64,000 nt of DNA from contig NZ_BMSV01000005.1 in assembly GCF_014649335.1 (NCBI RefSeq), positions 434,001 to 498,000 on the forward strand. Reading direction: 5' to 3'. The notes below the pieces were generated by a model that saw only the letters and a program-made list of their open reading frames with translations, had not been told where the DNA came from and did not search any database. Origin of the DNA: Streptomyces roseolilacinus. GTDB lineage: Bacteria; Actinomycetota; Actinomycetes; Streptomycetales; Streptomycetaceae. A program made the translations under genes and the position numbers. Positions 43,873-52,793 of this stretch are shown here, one piece after another. Numbering within the stretch: position 1 is the first letter of the stretch; the number at the start of each line of letters is the position of its first letter.

Positions 43873-45054
43873 TCACGTCTGCGGTACGAGTCCGGGGTGG
43901 GTGACCTGGGGCTCGTGCTCGCAGGTGTCGTCGATCCCGTAGGTGTCCCAGGCGGGGAACGGGTCGGCGTCGGGGTGGCTTTCACCCTCGGACATCAGGC
44001 AGTCCCCTAGCGCGGCCCGGAGGGCCTCCGCCCGCAGCGCGGTGCCGATGAAGACGAGTTCCTGGCCCTGGGCGGCGGTCTCGTCGTGGGCGCCCGAGGG
44101 CTCGAAGCGGGCCACGGAGCCGGCCTGCGACCACAGGCCGATCACGTTCGGGCGGCCGGCCAGCCGGAAGAACCCCTTGGAGCGCAGGACCTGTCCGAAC
44201 TCCCCGCTGTCGAGGCCCTCGGTCACGAAGGCCCACAACCGCTCCGGGTGGAACAATCGGTCGGAGCGGAAGACGGTCGAGGAGATGCCGTACTCCTCCG
44301 TCTCCGGGACGTGGTCGCCGTTGAGCTCCATGACCCAGCCGGGTGCCTGCTGGGCCCGCTCCACGTCGAAGAGGCCGGTGCCGAGGACGGCACCGAGGTC
44401 CACGCGCCCGCGGGTGGCGGACACGAGGCGGGCCACCGGGTTGAGGCGGGTCAGGACGGCCCTGAGCCGGTCGGCGCTCTCGTCGTCGACGAGGTCGAGC
44501 TTGTTGAGGACGATGACGTCGGCGAACTCGACCTGGTCCATCAGCAGGTCGCTGACGGTGCGTTCGTCCTCCTCGTACTGGTCGAGCCCGCGCTCGGCGA
44601 GCCCGTCCCCGCCTCCGAGCTCGGGCAGGAAGTTCGCGGCGTCGACGACCGTGACCATGGTGTCGAGCCGTGCCAGGTCGCCGAGGGTCGCCCCGTCGTC
44701 GCGCGGGAACGCGAAGGTCGCGGCGACGGGCATCGGCTCGCTGATGCCGCTGGACTCGATGAGGAGGTAGTCGAAGCGGCCCTCTCGGGCCAGCCGGTCC
44801 ACCTCCTCCAGGAGGTCGTCGCGCAGGGTGCAGCAGATGCACCCGTTGGTCATCTCGACCAGCCGCTCCTCGGTGCGCGAGAGGGCGGCCCCGCCGTCGC
44901 GCACGAGCGCGGCGTCGATGTTGACCTCGCTCATGTCGTTGACGATGACCGCGACGCGCAGGCCTTCGCGGTTGCTCAGGACGTGGTTGAGCAGGGTCGT
45001 CTTGCCCGCTCCGAGGAAGCCGGACAGGACGGTCACGGGGAGGCGGCCGGTCAT
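43873..45054 (-). CDS. CobW/COG0523-family GTPase, zinc-chaperone type
   Basis: The protein has 393 residues from ATG 45054. Walker A is [15 protein letters not shown]. The metal-binding switch is [18 protein letters not shown], the GCxCC motif of the family. [15 protein letters not shown] and the guanine motif [10 protein letters not shown] follow. The C-terminal domain ends in an acidic and His-rich tail ([25 protein letters not shown]). With a zinc-free L32 gene and a Zur box upstream, it fits the zinc-allocation branch: it delivers zinc to key proteins under shortage. It starts five bases after the rpmF stop and its ribosome site GAGGG lies inside that gene. Confidence 0.9.
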   Translation of the reverse strand: MTGRLPVTVLSGFLGAGKTTLLNHVLSNREGLRVAVIVNDMSEVNIDAALVRDGGAALSRTEERLVEMTNGCICCTLRDDLLEEVDRLAREGRFDYLLIESSGISEPMPVAATFAFPRDDGATLGDLARLDTMVTVVDAANFLPELGGGDGLAERGLDQYEEDERTVSDLLMDQVEFADVIVLNKLDLVDDESADRLRAVLTRLNPVARLVSATRGRVDLGAVLGTGLFDVERAQQAPGWVMELNGDHVPETEEYGISSTVFRSDRLFHPERLWAFVTEGLDSGEFGQVLRSKGFFRLAGRPNVIGLWSQAGSVARFEPSGAHDETAAQGQELVFIGTALRAEALRAALGDCLMSEGESHPDADPFPAWDTYGIDDTCEHEPQVTHPGLVPQT

Positions 45055-45059
45055 GCCCG

Positions 45060-45230
45060 TCAGCCCTCGGGACGCAGCAGGCCGCGCTCGTACGCCTTGA
45101 CCAGGCGCTGCGGCACCAGGTACGCGGAGCCGTCCACGGTGAGGGGCACCAGCTGCGTCGCGGTGGCCTTCCACTGGGCGCGGCGGTGGCGGGTGTGGGA
45201 GCGGGACGTCCTCCGCTTGGGTACGGCCAT
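45060..45230 (-). CDS. rpmF: Ribosomal protein bL32, zinc-independent form
   Basis: The gene encodes 56 residues: [20 protein letters not shown], then [20 protein letters not shown] and [16 protein letters not shown]. This is L32 without the four Cys of the zinc-binding form, so it can replace the zinc form when zinc is scarce. AGAGGA lies about seven bases before ATG 45230. A Zur-type box lies 40-57 bases upstream, and the zinc chaperone gene follows after five bases. The operon therefore fits zinc-starvation remodelling of the ribosome. The housekeeping copy should be elsewhere. Confidence 0.92.
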   Translation of the reverse strand: MAVPKRRTSRSHTRHRRAQWKATATQLVPLTVDGSAYLVPQRLVKAYERGLLRPEG

Positions 45231-45269
45231 GGTTCAGGTCCTCTCTGGATGAGCGGACCCAAAGTTATA

Positions 45270-45287
45270 TGAAAATGGATTCCATTA
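45270..45287 (-). promoter_or_regulatory. Zur box upstream of rpmF-cobW
   Basis: TGAAAATGGATTCCATTA matches the actinobacterial Zur consensus, with the perfect core palindrome AATGGATTCCATT (45274-45286). It lies at the expected promoter position 40 bases before the rpmF start. Zur with zinc would repress and zinc shortage would release the operon. Confidence 0.85.
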
Positions 45288-45325
45288 CCAACTCGGTGGG
45301 GTCGTCGGGCGCGGAGGGCGCGGCT

Positions 45326-45358
45326 GCAGGCGCCCGCTCGGTGTGAGCGGGCGCCTGC
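45326..45358 (-). terminator. Hairpin after the two-repeat secreted protein gene
   Basis: A perfect 14-bp stem (45326-45339 with 45345-45358) and a five-base loop lie 25 bases past the stop at 45383. Confidence 0.7.
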
Positions 45359-45382
45359 CCGGTTCCGAGGGGTGGTGCGCCG

Positions 45383-45748
45383 TCAGGCCCAGCGCTCCGC
45401 CGCGTGGGCGTTGTCGTACCTGACCTGGGCGCGGACGGAGGGGGTGACGCACACGTAGTCGTTGGGCCGGGCCTCGCGCCAGACGTACCCCTGTCGGCAG
45501 ACGTACGATCCGGGCAGCCAGCGCTCGCTGGCGTGGGCGTTGTCGTTCCTGGCCTGGGTGCGCTGACTGGGGCGCACGCACACGTAGTCGTTGGGGGTGG
45601 CCTCACGCCACACGTATCCCTGTTTGCACCATCGGGCCTGCTGCGGTGTGGCGGCTTCCGTGGTGAGCGGTGCCGTCATGACGCTCGCTGCCGCCGCCAT
45701 CGCCGCGGCGACGACGGTCAGTCGGCGGGGCCGGGAGTTCATGCTCAT
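45383..45748 (-). CDS. Secreted protein with two Cys-containing repeats
   Basis: The protein has 121 residues from ATG 45748, chosen because GGAGG lies five bases upstream (inside a longer frame from 45760). A signal peptide (MSMNSRPRRLTVVAAAMAAA, cut near EAA) is followed by two near-copies of a 37-residue unit. The first starts CKQGYVWREATPNDYVCV and the second CRQGYVWREARPNDYVCV. Each continues with a P-S-x-R stretch and ends DNAHAxERW. Each unit has two Cys, likely one disulfide. Related single units occur widely in exported actinobacterial proteins of unknown role. It is upstream of the Zur operon on the same strand but separated by a terminator. Confidence 0.75.
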   Translation of the reverse strand: MSMNSRPRRLTVVAAAMAAAASVMTAPLTTEAATPQQARWCKQGYVWREATPNDYVCVRPSQRTQARNDNAHASERWLPGSYVCRQGYVWREARPNDYVCVTPSVRAQVRYDNAHAAERWA

Positions 45749-45918
45749 GGTGACCTCCATGAAGGGATCGTTCGAGCAGATGAACGATTCGATTCACGGT
45801 AGGGCGGCGGTCATGGCGCTGCCATTCGATGCGTCCGTTCGGGTGACGGCGTGAGAGGGGAGGGCCTCTCCTGCGGGGCCCTTCGGGGCCCGGCCCGGTA
45901 CCCGGGAGAGCCCGGCGC

Positions 45919-46437
45919 CTACGGCACGGGACGGAGGCGGAAGCGCGTGTAGTCCTCGAAGACGGCCACCGGCACGAAGCCCAGCCGCCGGAGGAGGGCG
46001 GCACTCCTGTCGTTGCCGTGCGTGACGCCGGCGAAGATGTCGGTGGCCCCGAGCTCGCGTGCCGCGTACGCGTACGCGGCCGCACACGCGGCTGTGGCGT
46101 GACCCGAGCCGACGTGGGCCTCGCCGAGCCAGTAGCTCGTGCCGTAGCGCGGTGGGGCGACGGCGACCAGATCGACCCGGCCGATCAGTTCGCCGTTCCA
46201 CCGGATCCCGTAGCGCCGGCCGGGAGCGGGGTCCTCGCCCAGGTGCCGGCGGGCCCAGCCCGGGGTGGCCTCGCTCTCCGCCCGGTAGTCGCCCAACCGG
46301 CCGAGGTGCTCGCGGTTTCCGTCCAGCAGCGCGTAGTACGCATCCGCGTCTTCGAGCGTCAGCTCACGCAGGACCAGGCCCGGGACCCGGGTGGGGACCT
46401 CCGGGACCGGGACACGGGGCACCGCGGACTCCGTCAC
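45919..46437 (-). CDS. GNAT acetyltransferase, RimJ/RimL type
   Basis: The protein has 172 residues. GLVLRELTLEDADAYYALLD is the typical opening of the ribosomal-protein/side-chain acetyltransferase group. The middle has RYGIRWNGELIGRVDLVAVA and YGTSYWLGEAHVGSGHATAA, where the latter is the acetyl-CoA-binding helix region (a diverged QxxGxG/A). The end reads GVTHGNDRSAALLRRLGFVP, the conserved Asn-x-x-Ser-x-x-x-x-x-x-x-x-G pattern. It probably acetylates an amino group of a protein, peptide or drug. The target is unknown. There is no operon partner. Confidence 0.88.
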   Translation of the reverse strand: MTESAVPRVPVPEVPTRVPGLVLRELTLEDADAYYALLDGNREHLGRLGDYRAESEATPGWARRHLGEDPAPGRRYGIRWNGELIGRVDLVAVAPPRYGTSYWLGEAHVGSGHATAACAAAYAYAARELGATDIFAGVTHGNDRSAALLRRLGFVPVAVFEDYTRFRLRPVP

Positions 46438-46811
46438 GACACAGAACGTAGGACGGGACCTCCGCCGCGATCAACAGCGGGGGAGGGGGAGGGACCACGG
46501 GCCTGCCGTGGAGACGCCGTCCCTCCTGGCACCTCCGGCAGGTCCGCCGGGTCCGCCGGGTCGAGGAACGGGGGACGCGGACCGGTGGGCGGGAGGCCGC
46601 GGCGTGACGCGGTCACCGCACCGCCTCACCCCGTCCCGCGCCCACACACGCCGGCACCTGCCCGTGCCGTCCCCACCCCGCCCCGTGACACACGAAACCC
46701 CCGCACCCGGTACGACCGGGGTGCGGGGGTCCCGCCAGCGGCCAGGCGCGCTGCCCGGAGGCTCCCGGAGCGCTTGCCGGGAGGAGGGGAAGCGGACCGC
46801 TTCCCCTGCGG
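46438..46811. other. Intergenic stretch with two tandem terminators
   Basis: No gene is seen in these 374 bases. ACCCCCGCACCC (46697-46708) pairs with the GGGTGCGGGGGT arm at 46719-46730, and a second hairpin lies at 46785-46807. Confidence 0.55.
46785..46807 (-). terminator. Hairpin directly after the Lys/Ala-rich protein gene
   Basis: AGGGGAAGCG pairs with CGCTTCCCCT around GAC, four bases past the stop at 46812-46814. Confidence 0.65.
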
Positions 46812-47528
46812 TCAGCTGGCGGGAGCGGCCTGGTAGAGGCCGCGACCGGCGCGGTGGGCCCGGGAGGTGGCCACGAGGCGGTCGAGCGTGCTGCGCACGG
46901 CGTTGATGCTGCCGGGCGAGTCGTCACGCTTCAGGGCCTGGTTGACGTCGCGGGCGCGGACGGGGTCGCCGCCCGACTCCGCCAGCACGCCCAGCACCTG
47001 CTCGGTGAGTCCGGTGCCCTCCTCACCGGAGGGCGCCGCGGTGGTCTTCTTCGCCGACGGGCCCTTCGCGCGCTTGGCGGGAGCGGCCTTGGCGGAACGA
47101 CGCGGCTGCTTCTGCTGCGAGGTCTTCTTCGCGGGCTGCTTCCCCTCCGTGCGCGCGGCGGTCTTGCGCGGGGCGCGGCGTGCGGGGGCGGCAGGGGCTT
47201 CGGCCTGCGGTTCGGGGGAGGGCTCCGTCTCGGCGGGGGGAAGCTTCTCCGGGTCCATGACGGCCTTGGGGCCGGTGGCGAGTTCCGCTTCCGCGCTCAC
47301 CGAGGGACCGGACTCGGCGCCGGGCACGGCGGCCGGCTGCTGCGCCGGGCCGGCGGCGGACAGTGTCTGCAAGGCGGTGAGCGCGCTGCGGACGGACTCC
47401 AACCGGTCGGTGACGGCGGCGAGTTCCTTCTCGAGTTCCTGCTGCCGTTCCTCCAGCCGGGGGAGTTCGGCCCGCAGGAGGTCGATGGTCGCCTCGATAC
47501 TGCCCGGCTTGCCGTTCATGGAGCTCAC
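46812..47528 (-). CDS. Coiled-coil protein with Lys/Ala/Pro histone-like linker and winged-helix-like end
   Basis: The protein has 238 residues from GTG 47528, with GAAGG seven bases upstream; ATG 47519 is possible. Residues 12-55 form a coiled coil (IDLLRAELPRLEERQQELEK and following). Residues about 95-170 are Lys/Ala/Pro/Arg-rich with KKTSQQKQPRRSAKAAPAKR, like histone H1 tails or the Streptomyces HupS tail. Residues 175-238 (GLTEQVLGVLAESGGDPVRA, then INAVRSTLDRLVATSRAHRA) look like a winged helix. Nucleoid binding is therefore likely. No family name is certain. It is monocistronic with two terminators behind it. Confidence 0.65.
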   Translation of the reverse strand: MSSMNGKPGSIEATIDLLRAELPRLEERQQELEKELAAVTDRLESVRSALTALQTLSAAGPAQQPAAVPGAESGPSVSAEAELATGPKAVMDPEKLPPAETEPSPEPQAEAPAAPARRAPRKTAARTEGKQPAKKTSQQKQPRRSAKAAPAKRAKGPSAKKTTAAPSGEEGTGLTEQVLGVLAESGGDPVRARDVNQALKRDDSPGSINAVRSTLDRLVATSRAHRAGRGLYQAAPAS

Positions 47529-47832
47529 AGTGTCGCCTTCCGTTCCTGTGTGGTGTCGGTCGCGTGGATGGCCGTAGGACTGCGGCGCAGCACGGGTCTC
47601 CTCACGCAACAATGGTCTCGTTCTGCCCAGTGCGCAGGAAACGAAGCACGGGACGACACGACCGACGGACTCCCCGGACCGTCGGGTCCGCGGACGACGG
47701 GCTCCGCGAAGTACCCGTTCCCCGCGTCACCGATCAGGATCGGCCGGTCCCCGGGGCACGCCCCCGGGACCATCCGTCCACGGGACGAGCCGCGCGCGAC
47801 GGCCGTCGCGCGCGGCCGGCGGCCCGTGCCGT
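47529..47832. other. Intergenic stretch with a 28-base perfect palindrome
   Basis: Bases 47789-47802 and 47803-47816 form a perfect GC palindrome without loop, 17 bases after the ABC ATPase stop. It probably works as a terminator. No gene is seen. Confidence 0.5.
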
Positions 47833-48516
47833 TCAGCCGGCGGGGGTGGGCAGCCGGAGGCGTCCGTCGCGGACCACGGCGATCCGGTCGACGGCGGTGA
47901 GGTGGGTGCGGTCGTGGGTGACCAGGACGGTGGCGGCGGCCTGCCGGTGGGTGAGACGGGTGATGAGGTCGATGACGGCGGCGCCGCGTTCGTGGTCGAG
48001 GGCGCTGGTGGGTTCGTCGACCAGGAGGACGGTCGGGTCGTTCATCAGGGCACGGGCGATGTTGACGCGTTGGCGCTGGCCGCCGGACAGCTGGTGGGGG
48101 CGCCGGCCGGCCTGGTCCGCCAGGCCGACCGCGTCGAGGAGTTCGAGGGCGCGGGTGCGGGCCTTGGCCGGTGAGCGGCCGTCGATCCGGGCCATGACCT
48201 GGAGTTGTTCGGCGGCGGTGAGGGAGGGCAGCAGGTTGGGCTGCTGGAAGACGATGCCGATCTTGTGGCGGCGCAGGTCGGTGAGCTCGCCGCGGGTCAT
48301 GCCGGTGGTGGTGGTGCCGTCGATCGTGACGGTGCCGTGGTCGGGGGTGATCAGGGTGGCGGCGACCGCGAGCAGGCTGGACTTGCCGGAGCCGGAGGGG
48401 CCGACGACGGCGGTCAGGCTGCCCTTGGGCACGTCCAGCGTGACCCGGTCGAGGGCGGTCAGGCGGCTCTCGCCGTCCGGGTAGGTGAGGGTGACGTCGG
48501 TCAGGTGCAGGCTCAT
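47833..48516 (-). CDS. ABC transporter ATP-binding protein, MacB/LolD type
   Basis: The protein has 227 residues. Walker A is VVGPSGSGKSSLLAVAATLI, then the Q loop IGIVFQQPNLLPSLTAAEQL, signature QLSGGQRQRVNIARAL, Walker B TVLLVDEPTSALD and the switch His in VLVTHDRTHL. It groups with ATPases that power FtsX-like permeases. ATG 48516 overlaps the permease TGA by four bases. The pair would export a lipoprotein, peptide or drug or act in envelope stress. A two-component system lies divergently upstream of the permease and may control it. Confidence 0.92.
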   Translation of the reverse strand: MSLHLTDVTLTYPDGESRLTALDRVTLDVPKGSLTAVVGPSGSGKSSLLAVAATLITPDHGTVTIDGTTTTGMTRGELTDLRRHKIGIVFQQPNLLPSLTAAEQLQVMARIDGRSPAKARTRALELLDAVGLADQAGRRPHQLSGGQRQRVNIARALMNDPTVLLVDEPTSALDHERGAAVIDLITRLTHRQAAATVLVTHDRTHLTAVDRIAVVRDGRLRLPTPAG

Positions 48517-49598
48517 CGGGCACTCCCCAAGGCGGTCAGCGGGTCGACGGAGGTGATGCGGCGGATGGACAGGGCGGCCCCGAGCGCGCCGAGGAGGACC
48601 ATCACGGCGGCGGGGAACAGGACGGTGGCGGGAGTCAGGAGGAACGGCACCGCGCTGCCGGCGACGAGGGCGCCGAGGGCGGCGGCGATGCCGGTGCCGA
48701 CCAGGGTGCCGCCGGCCAGCAGGACCAGGGCCTGGCCGAGGGCGTCCTTGAGGAGACCGGCCGTGGAGGCGCCGAGTGCCTTGAGGACGGCGACGTCCGC
48801 GCTGCGCTGGATGGTCCAGACGGTGAAGAAGGCACCGATGACCAGGGCGGAGATGGCGAACAGGAAGCCGCGCATCAGCTGCAGGGACCCGTTCTCGGAG
48901 GTGTAGGAGCCGATCGCGGACAGCGAGTCCTCCCGGGAGACCGTCCTGGTGCCCGCCGCCTCGTCGGCGGCCCTCGTGTCGGTGGCGGAGTCGGTGCTCA
49001 AGGCGACCACGGTCGCGGTCGGACCGTCCGCGGCGGCGGGCGGTGCGGTCTTCCGCCAGGTCGTGAGGCTGGTCCAGATCACGGGCGTGTGACTGAAGGA
49101 GGCATCGCCCCGTACGGCGGCGACCGTCAGCCGCTGCCCGGCGAGGGCGAAGGTGGCGCCGGGCTTCAGCCCCAGGTCGTCGGCGGCCGGGGTGGACAGC
49201 ACGACGGAGCCGTCGTCGATCTCGCCGCTGCCGGGGGCCAGGGGAGAGCCGGGCCGCACACCGAAGACGGAGACCCCGGTGCTCCTGTCGCCGGCGGTGG
49301 CCCTGGTGGTGGTGATGCCCAGCGGTTCGGCGCTGGTGACCCCGGGGGTCCTGGCCCACTGCAGCCACTGCCCGGCGGTGACGGTGGAGTCGGCGTACGA
49401 CAGGTCCTGCCCGCCGCCGGGGGCGTCGAAGGCGATCCTGTCGGCGGGCAGCCCGGTGATGGCGGAGACGTTCTGCCGGCCCAGGCCGGCGGTCAGCCCG
49501 GACAGCAGACCGACCAGCAGGGTGATCAGGACGATGACGGTTCCCATCAGGGCGAAACGCCCCTTGGCGAACTTCAGGTCTCTCCAGGCGACGAACAC
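48513..49598 (-). CDS. FtsX/MacB-like ABC permease
   Basis: The protein has 361 residues from GTG 49598. An N-terminal helix (FALMGTVIVLITLLVGLLSG) is followed by a large extracytoplasmic domain (residues about 45-225, rich in Thr/Ser/Asp). Three C-terminal helices follow: LFAISALVIGAFFTVW, LVLLAGGTLVGTGIAAALGA and VLFPAAVMVLLGALGAALSI. WTIQRSADVAVLKALGAST is the coupling segment typical of FtsX permeases. It works with the ATPase translated by overlap. The substrate is unknown. The promoter should be in the 170-base divergent gap with the histidine kinase gene. Confidence 0.88.
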   Translation of the reverse strand: MFVAWRDLKFAKGRFALMGTVIVLITLLVGLLSGLTAGLGRQNVSAITGLPADRIAFDAPGGGQDLSYADSTVTAGQWLQWARTPGVTSAEPLGITTTRATAGDRSTGVSVFGVRPGSPLAPGSGEIDDGSVVLSTPAADDLGLKPGATFALAGQRLTVAAVRGDASFSHTPVIWTSLTTWRKTAPPAAADGPTATVVALSTDSATDTRAADEAAGTRTVSREDSLSAIGSYTSENGSLQLMRGFLFAISALVIGAFFTVWTIQRSADVAVLKALGASTAGLLKDALGQALVLLAGGTLVGTGIAAALGALVAGSAVPFLLTPATVLFPAAVMVLLGALGAALSIRRITSVDPLTALGSAR

Positions 49599-49770
49599 GG
49601 CTTGGCCTGCCCTCTCACATCGGTCGAAGCGGTAGGCCCCCACCCTCGCCGCCGGCCCCCCGCGGGGGCATCCGGCGGGGGAGGGCACTTCGCGGATCGA
49701 AAGGCGGCACGCGAGTTGTAACTTTCGATGGAGGCCCCGGCGGGGTCCTTCTCCTTAGGCTGGAAGGACT

Positions 49771-50991
49771 GTGAAGACCACTGCCCTCACCCTGACCTCG
49801 ACCACCCGGGCGCTGGCCTGGTGCCTGCACCTGCTGGTCATCGGTCTGCTCGCCCTGGCCGCCGCCCGGGCCGTGGCCGCCGACCGGCCGCACGCCGGGA
49901 CGATCGTCGCCGTGGCCGCGGTGTGCGCCCTGGCGTACGCGGCCGGACCGCTGCTGTCCCGCGTGCGCCTCTCCCGGTGGGCCGCCGCGTGGTGGCTGGC
50001 CTGCGTGGGCGGGGTGTGGCTGGCGCTGCTGGCCCTGTCCGCCGACGGGGTGTGGGTGGCCTTCCCGCTGTACTTCCTCCAACTCCACCTGCTGCCGCGC
50101 CGCGCCGCCCTGCCCGCCGTCGCCGCGACCGCACTGGCGGCGATCACCGCCTTCGCCGCCCACCAGGGCTCCTTCAACACGGCCATGGCGATCGGCCCGG
50201 CCCTCGGCGCCGCGGTGGCGGTCGCGGTGGTGTGGGGCTACCAGGCCCTGTACCGGGAGAGCGAACAGCGCCGGAGACTGATCGAGGAACTCACCGCCAC
50301 CCGCGCCGACCTCGCCGCCGCCCAGCACACCGCGGGCGTACTGGCGGAGCGCGAGCGCCTGGCCCGCGAGATCCACGACACCCTCGCCCAGGGGCTCTCC
50401 AGCATCCAGCTGCTGCTGCGCGCGGCCGAACGGACCCTGCCGCACGCGCCGGAGAACGCCGCCCGCTACGTCGACCAGGCACGGCAGGCCGCCGTGGACA
50501 ACCTCGCCGAGGCCCGCCGGTTCGTCGCCGCCCTCATCCCGCCCACCCTGGAGGGCACCACCCTGGCCGACGCGCTGGAACGGCTGTGCGCCACCACCTC
50601 CGCCCGCCACCGGCTCACCGCACGCTTCCACCTCACCGGCGACCCGGCCCCGCTGCCCACCGCGTACGAGGTCGCCCTGCTGCGCATCGCCCAGTCCGCC
50701 CTCGCGAACACCGTCCGCCACGCCCGCGCCACCACCGCCGACGTCACCCTCAGCTACCTCGTCGACCACGTCGCCGTCGACGTCGTCGACGACGGCACCG
50801 GCTTCGCCCCCGACCGGCTGCCCGCACCCGACCCCGAGAGCGGCGGCTTCGGCCTGGCCGCCATGCGGGCCCGTGTGCACGCCCTCGGCGGCACCCTCAC
50901 CGTCGAGTCCACCCCCGGCCACGGCGCCGCCCTGGCCGCCCAGCTCCCCCTCACCCCGCCCGCCGACCGCGAATCCGAGGCCCACCGGTGA
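49771..50991 (+). CDS. Sensor histidine kinase, NarL/DesK group
   Basis: The protein has 406 residues from GTG 49771, with GGAAGGA upstream. About five membrane helices fill residues 10-160. The dimerisation helix has the phospho-acceptor His in [20 protein letters not shown]. The ATP domain has a diverged N box ([12 protein letters not shown]) and G boxes [12 protein letters not shown] and [12 protein letters not shown]. This is the HisKA_3 kind that pairs with LuxR-type regulators. It senses something in or at the membrane, as there is no large outer domain. Its TGA overlaps the regulator GTG by four bases. It is divergent from the ABC exporter genes, its probable target. Confidence 0.9.
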   Translation: MKTTALTLTSTTRALAWCLHLLVIGLLALAAARAVAADRPHAGTIVAVAAVCALAYAAGPLLSRVRLSRWAAAWWLACVGGVWLALLALSADGVWVAFPLYFLQLHLLPRRAALPAVAATALAAITAFAAHQGSFNTAMAIGPALGAAVAVAVVWGYQALYRESEQRRRLIEELTATRADLAAAQHTAGVLAERERLAREIHDTLAQGLSSIQLLLRAAERTLPHAPENAARYVDQARQAAVDNLAEARRFVAALIPPTLEGTTLADALERLCATTSARHRLTARFHLTGDPAPLPTAYEVALLRIAQSALANTVRHARATTADVTLSYLVDHVAVDVVDDGTGFAPDRLPAPDPESGGFGLAAMRARVHALGGTLTVESTPGHGAALAAQLPLTPPADRESEAHR

Positions 50992-51623
50992 CCGACCGCT
51001 CCATCCGACTGCTCCTGGCCGACGACCACCCGGTGGTACGGGCCGGGCTCCGCGCCGTGCTGGAGACCGAGCCCGGCCTCGCCGTGGTGGCCGAGGCGGC
51101 CACCGCCGAGGACGCCGTCGCCCGTGCCACCGGGGGTGACATCGACGTCGTCCTGATGGACCTGCAGTTCGGCAAGGGGATGGGCGGCGCCGAGGCCACC
51201 GCCCGGATCACCGCCCGGCCGGGCGCCCCCCGCGTCCTGGTCGTCACCACCTACGACTCCGACGCCGACACCCTGCCCGCCATCGAGGCCGGCGCCACCG
51301 GCTACCTCCTCAAGGACGCCCCGCCCGAGGACCTGGTCGCCGCCGTGCGCACCGCCGCGGCCGGACGCACCACCCTGGCCCCCGCCGTCGCGGACCGCCT
51401 CGTGAACCGGCTCCGCACCCCCGCCACGGCTCTGACCCGGCGCGAGACCGAGGTCCTCGCGCTGGTGGCCGAGGGCCTGTCCAACCAGGCGATCGGCAGG
51501 AGGCTCCACCTCACCGAGGGCACCGTCAAGTCCCACCTGGCGCGGATCTACGCCAAACTCGGGGTCGACTCCCGTACCGCCGCCGTGGCGACCGCGACCG
51601 AGCTGGGCCTCATCCGCCGCTGA
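50988..51623 (+). CDS. Response regulator, NarL/LuxR type
   Basis: The protein has 211 residues from GTG 50988, overlapping the kinase stop (GTGA). The receiver has the acidic pair [20 protein letters not shown], the phospho-acceptor Asp in [17 protein letters not shown], Thr in [12 protein letters not shown] and Lys in [17 protein letters not shown]. The LuxR-type helix-turn-helix is [20 protein letters not shown] with the recognition helix [20 protein letters not shown]. All phosphorylation residues are intact. It likely regulates its own operon and the divergent exporter. Confidence 0.92.
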   Translation: MTDRSIRLLLADDHPVVRAGLRAVLETEPGLAVVAEAATAEDAVARATGGDIDVVLMDLQFGKGMGGAEATARITARPGAPRVLVVTTYDSDADTLPAIEAGATGYLLKDAPPEDLVAAVRTAAAGRTTLAPAVADRLVNRLRTPATALTRRETEVLALVAEGLSNQAIGRRLHLTEGTVKSHLARIYAKLGVDSRTAAVATATELGLIRR

Positions 51624-51842
51624 GCCGGCCCCACGCGCGGCCCTCCGGTGGCCCACCCGAGGCCGGGCCGCCGGGAGGAACCACCGGACGGCTCGCCCTT
51701 GCGGGCCGCGGTGCGGTCACGGTGGCGGGAGGGGGAATCCGCCCGCGGGAACCGGCGCGCGGACGCCGCCTCGGTGTGCCTCTTCCTGCCCGGCCGGTGG
51801 GAAGCGGGTCGGTGGGCGGCCCTCTCGGAAGAAAAGGGAAAG

Positions 51843-51891
51843 GCTCCCGGTGGACCGGTTGCCGATCGGGATCGGCCCGCCCACCGGGAGC
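51843..51891 (+). terminator. Large nested hairpin after the two-component operon
   Basis: GCTCCCGGTGG (51843-51853) pairs with CCACCGGGAGC (51881-51891), and the loop holds a second stem CCGATC/GATCGG (51862-51875). It is 220 bases past the regulator stop. The rest of 51624-52140 has no recognisable gene. Confidence 0.5.
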
Positions 51892-52140
51892 TTCGCGCGG
51901 TCGTCCACCTGTCAGGACCGGACCGGTCCGACCTTGCGGTTTCCGCCCCCCACTTCACCGTCACCGATCGAGGTGGGAAAAGGCTCACCGGTCAATGATT
52001 TCGTGTGGCATTCCTGTGACCTGCCGAAGGGGATTCCCCTTCGTTCCGCCGCCCGTCGGCCCGCCCGCCCGACGCCGTCACCGGGGTGGGGACCGGGCGC
52101 ACTTCGGCGTGGCGACGGGGGGCGGCAGCGGCGTGGAACA

Positions 52141-52245
52141 TCACGGATCCGCCGCGAGGCACGCGAACAGGCAGGCCCCGTAGAGAACGGGGGTCGCGAT
52201 CAGCGGCTGGCACAGTACGGCGCAGAAGATCGGGGTGTTCGGCAC
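52141..52245 (-). CDS. 34-residue Cys-rich hydrophobic peptide with near-perfect ribosome site
   Basis: GTG 52245 is preceded by AAAGGAGGTGACAC, an almost full-length complement to the 16S rRNA tail at ideal distance, the strongest ribosome site in the window. The product is MPNTPIFCAVLCQPLIATPV followed by LYGACLFACLAADP. It has four Cys as two C-x3-C pairs (positions 8/12 and 25/29) and is hydrophobic enough to enter the membrane. It follows a 150-residue gene on the same strand after 51 bases. No family is recognised. It could be a membrane peptide, a metal-binding peptide or a leader; a modified-peptide precursor is less likely as no modifying enzyme is adjacent. Confidence 0.55.
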   Translation of the reverse strand: MPNTPIFCAVLCQPLIATPVLYGACLFACLAADP

Positions 52246-52296
52246 GTGTCACCTCCTTTCGTTCCGTTCCAGGGGTGGCTTTTTCCCGGCCGGCCC

Positions 52297-52749
52297 CTAC
52301 CCGGCTTTTTCGACGATTCGGCTGACCTGCGCCATCGTCTCGTCGAGGGAGAGGTCGCGGACCGGCTTCTGCAGCAGGAGCGGCTGTCGCACGACGCTGT
52401 CCGCGTGTCCGTCGGCGAACGTCGTCACCTGGTCGAGGAGCACCGTTCGCGAGTGGGCCGGCCGGAGGTTCGCCGCGTCCTCCCCGTCGCCGTAGTCGAT
52501 GCTCACCCTGACCCCTGTGACCAGCCGGTCCGGTGTCGTCGTCGGCGGGACGTTGTCGACGGTGAAGTGCATTTCGTACTCGGTTCTCTGGCCGCGGTGG
52601 ACCAGATCTCCCGCCATGCGCCAGTTCCCGACGACGTCGTTGCTGTAGGTGAAACGGACGTGGGCGGTCCAGCTGTAGCCGTCCGGGCGATCCTCCTTCT
52701 CCAGTGAGATCACTTCTCTTCGGGTGATGGTGGCAGGCCATTCCGGCAC
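52297..52749 (-). CDS. Uncharacterised 150-residue protein
   Basis: GTG 52749 has AAGGGGGAA about six bases upstream. The product is a soluble, probably beta-rich protein: ATITRREVISLEKEDRPDGY, SWTAHVRFTYSNDVVGNWRM, EYEMHFTVDNVPPTTTPDRL, then a helical end VRDLSLDETMAQVSRIVEKA. It has no Cys and no signal. A clear sigma-70-type promoter with a dyad in the spacer precedes it, and the 34-residue peptide gene follows. I do not recognise the family. The region is slightly less GC-rich than its neighbours, a possible sign of transfer. Confidence 0.65.
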   Translation of the reverse strand: MPEWPATITRREVISLEKEDRPDGYSWTAHVRFTYSNDVVGNWRMAGDLVHRGQRTEYEMHFTVDNVPPTTTPDRLVTGVRVSIDYGDGEDAANLRPAHSRTVLLDQVTTFADGHADSVVRQPLLLQKPVRDLSLDETMAQVSRIVEKAG

Positions 52750-52793
52750 GGAATTCCCCCTTTTCGAATAGCTGGCCGATTCCCCCTATTTCG

